This document shows positions 56,925-64,000 of a stretch of 64,000 nucleotides of DNA, piece by piece. Source of the DNA: Liopterus haemorrhoidalis. Its lineage: Eukaryota; Arthropoda; Insecta; Coleoptera; Dytiscidae. Made by a program: the position numbers and the translations under genes. Where the stretch lies: positions 3,802,924 through 3,866,923 of the forward strand of contig OZ020616.1 of the NCBI GenBank assembly GCA_963971575.1, read 5' to 3'. Each line of letters starts with the position of its first letter. The stretch's first letter is position 1. The notes below the pieces were generated by a model. It saw only the letters and a program-made list of their open reading frames with translations, had not been told where the DNA came from and made no database searches.

Positions 56925-57690
56925 TCGAGAGGTGAGGACCTTTTGTTTGCTCTCCACTTTAGACCAGGAGCTCATGACAGTTTTTGGTCTCTTGATTTCA
57001 TACAGCATGCCTTTTGGAGGAGAGAATATTTACCCTGTGACAACAAAAAAGGGATGGTATTAAACCCCTGCACGCTTTCCGGTCATAGGGAAAATTGCAT
57101 TTCCACTTAAACACAAAATTTTTGTGCTTTTCTCTGATTTAATATTTCTTGCCCTTTTGTCAAAAGAAAGTTATAACTAATTTAAAGTCTTTTAAATATA
57201 TGCATGCGATTCGGAGGGTCCCAAAGGGCTCAAACGGTCATGTGATCTTGTAATAAAAAAATATGATTTTCCGCGTTTTCATACAGCATGCCTATAAATA
57301 AAAGACTTTAAATTTGTTATAACTTTCTTTTGACAAAAGGGCAAGCAATATTAAATCAGAGAAAAACACAAAAATGTTGTGCAAGTGGAAATGCAATTTT
57401 CCCTATAACCGGAAAGCGTGCAGGGGTTTAGTACCATCCCTTTTTTGTTGTCACAGGGTAAATATTCTCTCCTCCAAAAGGCATGCTGTATGAAATCGGA
57501 GACCAAAAATGTCATGAGCTCCCGGTCTACTTGTATTTGGAGGTGAGGACCTTTTTTTCTTTTTTTGCTTTTCGCTTGTATTTGGAGGTGAGGACAGTTT
57601 TTTTTTGCTCTTCACTTGAATTTGGGAGGTGAAAACCTTTTTTTTGCTCTTTACTTGTATTTTGAAGTGAGGACCTTTTTTTGTATTTGA
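56925..57690. repeat. Minisatellite, inverse of the 18.8-kb array
   Basis: Units GGAGGTGAGGACCTTTTTTT then GCTCTTCACTTGTATTT, about 40 bp, five or six copies, one before and the rest after the F1 insertion. Complementary to the units at 18820-19015. Confidence 0.85.
56960..57529. mobile_element. Foldback element F1, copy 2 (570 bp)
   Basis: Same length and arms as 11866-12435 with the centre reversed; inserted inside a minisatellite unit (CTCCACTT / CTTGTATTTGG). Confidence 0.9.
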
Positions 57691-57761
57691 GGAAATAAAT
57701 TTTATCAATTTACTTTATTTGCTAAGGGCTCCAAAACCATTGCTACGGCTCTGTCCATCAG

Positions 57762-58693
57762 CTGGAAAGATCATGGCATGCACTTTTTTGGGACGCAAAA
57801 GGGGTCTAATACTATCTTTCAAAGGACCAAAGAGTTATGAGACAATACTATGCAAAAATTCTCAACCGTCAAAAAAAAAGTTTGATTTTCATTCGAACCA
57901 TTTTTCATTCCTCCCTCTTAACGAAGTATTAATTACAAATGATATCTAAATGAGCACCACTTTAAATGAAACAATTATGAATATTTTAGGCCTATTTTAT
58001 TAATTGAGTAAAAATGACAGTGTAGGGTGTATAAAAGGGTAAACTATGAGTATTTTCATACTTACCATTGATATTGATCTTATCAAGGGACAACGAAATA
58101 GTATAAACAACTTATTATTATTTTTTTTATGTAAAATAATTCAAAAGTTTCTTTTTGATATCGTTTGCAAAAGCGCACTAAGAAAATATCCAATATCAAA
58201 CAGAACAATAAAAAAGGGCGCACCCAAACATTAATATACTAATAATTTAAAAATATAAAGTATACATTTTTTATTACAACATTTTGATGAAATATCCAAA
58301 TAAAATAAAATAAATAAAATAAAACAACTTCAAAACTATTCTGTATAATAATTTTTCAGTATAAATATGTGAAAATCATACATTATGGATATTGGTCTGT
58401 CATCTTGTGTGGAATTTTGGTACTAAGGGTGGAATACTTAATTTTTACCTCATTATTTTATTTATTATTAATATTTTCAGTGTTAGAAAAAAAGATGTAT
58501 GCAATAAGTGTGAAGGATTCTTTTCAATCTCGTGCTACCATTTTCAGCGCTCTGCTAGTGCTTCGTGCGAAAATACTATGAAATAAAATATGCATCGCAT
58601 TTAAAATTTTGTTATCCGTTCCCCGGTCATACGAATAAATGTTCAAATAACTGTCGAGATTACTTGTCAATTTTCTTATATCGCACATTATAA
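57762..58693. other. No gene recognised
   Basis: AT-rich unique sequence with a few short frames (57719-58586) lacking family resemblance. Confidence 0.4.
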
Positions 58694-58695
58694 TA

Positions 58696-59219
58696 CAAGG
58701 TGTGTAAATTAAGTAACCAGACTGGCAACATAGAGTTTAATCTGGCAACATTAGAGACGCGGGACTTGGAGGAGCGGTAGGTGAACATGTGATACGCTTT
58801 CAGTACGAGTTTGAACTCGCTAGAGTAATTTTGTTGTCCGTAGCGATTTTTTTAGTGAAACAGTTTTTTCTAGTGCGTTCTAAAAATGAGTGATTTATTT
58901 CGAGCAACGGTGTGCTATCAGGTTTTGCTTCAGACTTGGACACAGTGCAACAGAAACTTTTGCAAAACTTCAGCAGGCTTACGGAGACAGTGTTTTGTCA
59001 AGGACCTAGGTTTTTTTTGGTGGTTTAAAGCATTTTCAGAAGGAAGAGAGTTGATTGAAAAAAAAATCACGCAGTGGAATGTCTTCATCTTCAAGAACCG
59101 ATGAAAATGTCGACAGAATCCGGGATATTGTGCGTTCAGATCGTCGGTTGACAGACAGAATGATCGGAGAAGAGTTGAATTTGACTCACACTACCGTTCA
59201 TCAGATTTTGACCAATGAA
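58696..59219 (+). pseudogene. Mariner-like transposase N-terminus, 3'-truncated
   Basis: TIR-like CAAGGTGTGTAAATTAAGTA at the left after TA. From ATG 58886 the frame shifts several times: MSDLFRATVCYQV, then FKAFSEGRELIE and SSSRTDENVDRIRDIVRSDR, RLTDRMIGEELNLTHTTVHQ, ILTNE. This is the paired helix-turn-helix region of a mariner transposase; the catalytic part is gone. Confidence 0.82.
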
Positions 59220-59658
59220 TATTCTGGCTCGATCCAGTTAGCTGGGTACTCCAGCTCAACTATTTATATAAATAAATTGGAAACTATATCCATTTTATTA
59301 TTATTATTATTCCATCCTCATTACATACTAATTATAAAATTAATTAAATGTTTATATACTATTTAGCAGGGCAAATAATTAGAATAATAATTATGATTAA
59401 AACATAAAGTGGAAAACAAATTAATAATAAAGATTTTTTTTAACTTTTTAAGTCTTTTGATACAAAAAATAAGTAACTGCAACTTTTTTAAAGTTCTGTT
59501 GATCTACCACTACCTGGGGAATCTACCACTCTTGCTTGAAAATTATTTAACAATATACAAGTACCGGTACATAAACTGATTATCGACTGGTAAATGGAAT
59601 ATATCTACTGGTACAATTTCCATAAACTCCTACTTTAAACACATCAAAGAAAGGTTTC
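59220..59658. other. AT-rich spacer
   Basis: (ATT)n near 59298-59311; no gene. Confidence 0.45.
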
Positions 59659-59838
59659 TTAAGGATGGTTTCCAATTAACGTAGACGTGGAACGTAGAGA
59701 TAAAACGTAAAAAGTAGATTTTGTTGCTTTGATTTCCAATAAACTTTTTAAGTTAAGTTCTTCATAAAAGAAGTTTCTTAAAAAGTGTCAAATGACATGT
59801 ATTCGTCAAATAATATGGACGATTTAGCAATGCTAGCA

Positions 59839-60330
59839 ATTTTTAGGGTTTTGTAGGAATGACCAAAAAACCCTTATACCGTCATTTTGTCGTCTGTCTG
59901 TCTGTTCGGTAAAAATTGTAGCCAAACGGCTAAACCTAGAGAGTTGAAATTTGGCATGCTTATACAACTCTTTGACCCGCACATAGGAAAAATACTAAAA
60001 CATCTAAAAAACATACCCCCCTAAAAATATAAACAAATATGTGCTCATCGAAAACAAAAATATTTTTTTTAAATTCTGAGTAGGGTATCAAATGAAAGCC
60101 CTTAGTACGTGGATTAACGATCAAATTTTTATTTTTGCAAAATAAATTATTTTGATGCGATTTTTGCCAAAATTGTGCAAAAAAAAATTTGTCCCACACC
60201 CTGTGGCCCAGATGGTTTAAACTAAAAATCTAAAAAAATTCTAAGTAATGTATATTGGTGTGAAATAGTACAACAGGAATTTTTGATCAGATTATGTATT
60301 CGGAAAATAACGCATTTTTTGTGGTTTTTG
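59839..60330 (+). mobile_element. R1 repeat, short copy
   Basis: AGGGTTTTGTAGGAATGACC start; the core is nearly identical to 27828-28320; lacks the tRNA-like module and body. Confidence 0.85.
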
Positions 60331-60460
60331 GTTCACAAAGTACAAAAGTTATACCAATGTAAGACACTCACGCTATCCGACGCATGATCGAGTACCGATC
60401 ACGTGATACATATATTGGTAAACAAAACAAAATGAACGCATGGCCAGCAGTTCGCGCCTA

Positions 60461-60792
60461 TACTGCGTTCAAAGGTGAGTTTGCAGTATAGCTCTTATGG
60501 CAAATAGGAGCGGTGTTGCCAAATGTTGTAAAATAGTCAAATGTGTCAATTATAATAATATGAAAAACTCGTATGAATTACAAAAATCAACTCTTATAAA
60601 ACTCAAAATAACACTCAATAAAAACAAATGGCCATTTGTAGAATACTGCGTCTTCACAGATCAGCGCGTTTTAGAGCTGGCAACGTCGACAAGCAAGAAA
60701 AGGATAGTGTTATTGTGTAAACCCATTAGAGAGTATGAAAAAGAACTACTCCATATGCCTTGTACTGCAAACTCACCTTTGAACGCAATATA
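60461..60792. mobile_element. TIR element with 98-codon frame
   Basis: TGCGTTCAAAGGTGAGTTTG then CAGTATAG at left and the inverse at right (about 28 bp). The plus-strand frame 60497-60793 (MANRSGVAKCCKIVKCVNYN...) covers the interior but ends in the TIR and resembles no family. Confidence 0.7.
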
Positions 60793-60977
60793 GATATCTT
60801 GACGGCAACAACTCAGATTTAGTACAGCTATGAACTTTTTGTTTTTTGCTAAAATAAGTGATTTATATTTATAATTATGGGTCCAAAGGATAGAAATGCA
60901 AGCATAGCTAAAAGGAAAACATATACATATATGTATTTCCTTATATGTATATGTATATATGTACATATGATTCCCTT

Positions 60978-62075
60978 TATTTCTTATGGGGTGCATTCGA
61001 GTTGTACAGAGTAGAGCGAGCGCTGAGCGAACAGTTGATGGTGACGTCATGAATAGAGCACTAACGGAGCGAGCGTTCTTGTGACGTAATGTTTATAAAA
61101 TCTAACCCTACAATTTTAGGCGGCGTTTTTACTGTCAGATTAGTTCACGTCAGTCATGAATCAAAATTATATACAGTCTGTTCCAAACGGTTAAGCGGAA
61201 CTAGATTTTGCAATCTAGTTACTTTCATCGTTTAAATCGTGCCTTTCGGCCGTTTTGTTTAAGCTTTTTAAATCATACTTACAATAAACATTTTTTGGTT
61301 AAGGTTAATATCATTTTAAAATGTCATTTTCTTTATATTTTGATTTTTTGTGTCATTCTTAATACAAATTTCCCATTTATTTATTTTTTTGTCATTAAAA
61401 TATCTAAAAAAATATTTAATTTTGACATATGTCCTTCGTTTCCATGGTTTCATTGTTGGAATTTTAAATTTTGACATCCCAACGTGAAAAATGAAATAAC
61501 CCAAGCAAGGTCCCTTCTCGTGACAACCTAAAAGAACTAAATTCCGATTTAGTTCCGCTTAACCGTTTGGTACAGACTGTACCTCGGTTTTGATGAAGAA
61601 ATGATAATAATAATAATAATAATAAATTTATGAAGAAATAAAATTAATTAAAAATTAAATAATAATTAATGAATTAATTTAATGAATTTTTTCCATTTTA
61701 ATTTTATGCACGGTGTTTTTCAATAATTTGTTTGCTGTTTACATAACGTCACAAATACATAAAATGGCCGTACTCTGTAGCCATAGACAAATAACAATAT
61801 TATTTGTCTATTGTTATTTGTCTAAGGCTATTATTTTTATATTATTTATAATTTAATTTTAAACTTTTATTTCTTTCCCGCCGTTCCCCCACTTTTTTAC
61901 GTCATACCCCATATGCTCGGTCTTAAAACCCCGAACACATAGAGCGCACTCTAAATGCTTGCTCGATCGCAAAACGAATGCAATTGAGTGTACACCGAGC
62001 GTCAAATCGAACACGTTTGAGTGTACAGAGCGTGCTCGGAACGCTCGGAGCGTCAAATCGAATGTACCCATGGAG
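60978..62075. mobile_element. TIR element with GAGCG-rich ends, carrying M1
   Basis: TCTTATGGGGTGCATTCGAG at left versus the inverse of TCTCCATGGGTACATTCGAT at right. Subterminal GAGCGAGCG / CGAGCGTC words at both ends. (AAT)n at 61603-61625, and M1 inside. Just outside, 60915-60970 is a TATG/CATA palindromic tract. Confidence 0.65.
61174..61579 (+). mobile_element. MITE M1, best-preserved copy (406 bp)
   Basis: CAGTCTGTTCCAAACGGTTA at left, the inverse at right, TA on both sides (61172-61173, 61580-61581). Confidence 0.93.
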
Positions 62076-62264
62076 AAATTCGACTCGCCACTCGACGCTT
62101 TTTCAGAACGAATTAACGTCGAGTGGCGGGGTATTACTGTACTAGTATGGTCTATTATATATTTAACAATATATATTCATTATTAAACAATAATCTAACA
62201 TGGTAATTGTTTATTTTCCTTATTTCAATACCGTGAACCCAAGAAATGTTGACAGGTTCCAACT

Positions 62265-63083
62265 ATAGGGATTTGCAGCTAAGCACCCTACCATCTGGTG
62301 AGCGTTTCATGAACTTGTGTACATCATATAACATTTCGTTTTGTGTATTGGTTTTGTATGAAGTTTGTTTTTAAAGTTTTATTATAATCATTGAAAAATG
62401 TATAATACATATTGTTGTGCGCCTATGTGCAATTCATTGAAAAGAAGAAACCCGGAAATATCGTTTCATTTGTTTCCACTAATATCAGACACCGTATGGT
62501 TCGAAACAAAATTGGGAAAGCAAGAGGTTAGGAATCGACGCGATGTTTAGATAAACAATTTAAAAATTGGAAAAAAAGTGAACCCTTGTATCAAAGTTTG
62601 CTCATTACATTTTAATGATAGTGACTACAAAAAATATTTTCAATTTTGTATTTATTATCGCATATCTTGAAAATTCCTGTTATTGTGTGTGGGTTTATAA
62701 TGCACAAGTTTGTAGGCATAATGCATAAATCTTTATGAACTCTCTGTTGTTTTCAGTGACTCCACACAATATTATATGCCCAGCATTGTAGATTTCTACC
62801 CCTTGGTAAACAACACGGGAACTATTATTTCCCCCAATATAGTTAAAATAATCGACAATGGAAAACTGCCATAACTTAAAACCAGATCACAAAATGTAGT
62901 ATTTTAGATGTTTACAAGTAATGTCACTTCACAAAATCAGAAAATCCCAAACAATTATTTATTTTTTGTCGTTTTTTGATACACTTTTCGCTATTATTTA
63001 CTAGTAAATGTCAAGTGGTATCTGATTTAGAATGGTTTCAAAAAAATCCGCGTGGCGCTACGATCTTAAAATTTTTCCCCTAT
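62265..63083 (+). mobile_element. THAP-coding element, family A, copy 3
   Basis: Same limits and content as copies 1 and 2 (ATAGGG ... CCCCTAT), the THAP frame starting at ATG 62398 with the shared TAG. Length 819 bp versus 817 and 800. Confidence 0.83.
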
Positions 63084-63297
63084 CTACATACGACATATTG
63101 AGTATGTTTTGTCATGTTCTATCATTCTTTCCTATTGGCCGGACGTAAAAACGTAGACGTAAAATATGAATATTCTACATGAACGTTTCTACGTCTATCT
63201 ACGTCTGATTGGAAGCGGTAGCATGCATTTTCCTATTACTTATATTTTCACGTAGACTTAAAATTCTACGTCTACGTCAATTGGAAACCATCCTTTA

Positions 63298-64000
63298 GCT
63301 TTTAACGCCGCTCTTATAGCTCTTGTTGCTCTTCCCACATATGAGCGCTATAATTCACAACACAGTTGGGTGCGCGCCTCTTTTAATAGCCAGCAAAATT
63401 AACGTTTTAGAAACGCTGTAAATCAATTTTGGCCAAGGATATAATTTCACGAAATTAGTGTAAAAGAATTTTAAAATATTTAAAAATATTCCCCTACAAA
63501 AAACAAACACGAACATCACTAAAACAAAAATGCAATAAAAACAAAAGCGAATAGAAGATAAACGATACTAACTGATCAAATCATCACTAAACAAAAGCAA
63601 AATTATCCTGTAATAGAATAAAAACAAGGTGTAAAAAAAATATACATAAAATAAAAAACAGTGCTTAAAACAGAAAATAAATTTTTTATTTATGATTAAG
63701 AATCATACACATGCATTCTAAAAACTCATAAAATACATATATTATACTGAATACTATAAAATAATATGTATGCAATATTTATAACTAATTATAAATATAA
63801 TTTTTAAAATTTTATATTAAATATGAGAATGTTTTAACTTAGTTTATTAAATATAAATGCATGTTAAATTAAAGCTATTGATCACTTAAAACGGAGATTT
63901 CGACTGCCTCATTTTTTAAATAAAACTTTTAAAGCTCTAAAGTCATTATTTTGAGTCTATTTATATCAAATGTGAATAAGAAATATATAAAATTAAAATA
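63298..64000. other. AT-rich end of window, no gene
   Basis: 63300-63400 is somewhat GC-richer; after that very AT-rich with no coding, repeat array or TIR that I can identify. Confidence 0.45.

Larger units (their letters stand above)
56828..57753. mobile_element. hAT-type element made of a minisatellite plus a nested foldback
   Basis: CAGAACCGTAGCAACGG and the inverse of CAGAGCCGTAGCAATGG form the TIRs; TCCATCAG is duplicated exactly outside (56820-56827, 57754-57761), an 8-bp hAT-type duplication. The interior is the GAGGTGAGGACCTTTT minisatellite with F1 copy 2 inside. Confidence 0.85.
59662..63294. mobile_element. TTA-flanked TIR element inflated by nested repeats (3.6 kb)
   Basis: AGGATGGTTTCCAATTAACG at left and the inverse of AGGATGGTTTCCAATTGACG at right, TTA on each side (59659-59661, 63295-63297), fitting PIF/Harbinger. 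The subterminal regions repeat ACGTAGACG/CGTCTACGT. Own sequence survives mainly at 59662-59838 and 63084-63294; the rest is R1, two other TIR elements, M1 and THAP A. Confidence 0.78.

Noticed and set aside
27952..60199. Minus-strand frames of 79 codons that are nearly the same in R1 copies at 27.9 and 59.9 kb
   Set aside because: Similarity follows from nucleotide identity of R1; other copies break the frame and the product is low-complexity aromatic sequence.
60497..60793. 98-codon frame as a host gene
   Set aside because: It fills a small TIR element and ends within the inverted repeat; no recognisable domain.
61859..62186. Complementary frames of 70-75 codons on both strands
   Set aside because: Created by the GAGCG/CGCTC-rich subterminal repeats of a TIR element.

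Overview
This is an AT-rich, intron-bearing nuclear DNA segment of an insect, probably one with a large repeat-rich genome; I cannot fix the order from sequence alone. The evidence is spliced genes with GT-AG introns, a metazoan FBXL6 orthologue, and mariner, Tc1, pogo, piggyBac, hAT, PIF/Harbinger and P/THAP-type DNA transposons typical of insects. There are no bacterial features, operons or CRISPR arrays.

Two host genes are supported, both on the minus strand. (1) FBXL6 fills 2006-19799. Nine coding exons join in phase to give 738 residues: an acidic/serine-rich N-terminus with an AT-hook-like RGRPKKP, basic patches, an F-box and leucine-rich repeats, with AATAAA just after the stop. Its introns carry most of the transposons in the left third. 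(2) A MYND-type zinc-finger gene has its last exon at 32813-33900. I infer its first coding exon at 53358-53463, about 19.5 kb upstream, because the phases fit exactly; that intron is packed with transposons.

The rest is a layered transposon landscape. 0-20 kb: FBXL6 with a THAP-type element (family A), family B THAP element, MITE family M1 including one copy inserted in another, a 147-bp tandem array, foldback elements, an internally deleted piggyBac and a decayed Tc1. 20-34 kb: LINE 3' end inside a repeat called R1 here, two hAT or hAT-like MITEs, a mariner inside a MITE, another THAP A copy, a second long R1 copy with a tRNA-like module, a 190-bp-arm hairpin, and a 2.1-kb element with Stowaway-like ends. 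34-45 kb: hAT transposase, an FHQDIK fossil, a Mos1-like mariner, two pogo/Tigger relics, a Tc1 fragment and a Harbinger element with a MADF relic. 45-54 kb: TIR elements, a LINE reverse transcriptase, a THAP fragment and hAT debris. 54-64 kb: mariner relics, a foldback with terminal iterons, a three-layer nest (hAT > minisatellite > foldback) and a 3.6-kb TTA-flanked composite.

No autonomous intact transposon is visible; nearly all coding copies carry stops, frameshifts or deletions. The main novelty candidates are the concentration of at least seven THAP-coding fragments from several families, the R1 repeat with exchangeable tRNA-like modules, the iteron foldback, and the AT-hook/F-box combination.
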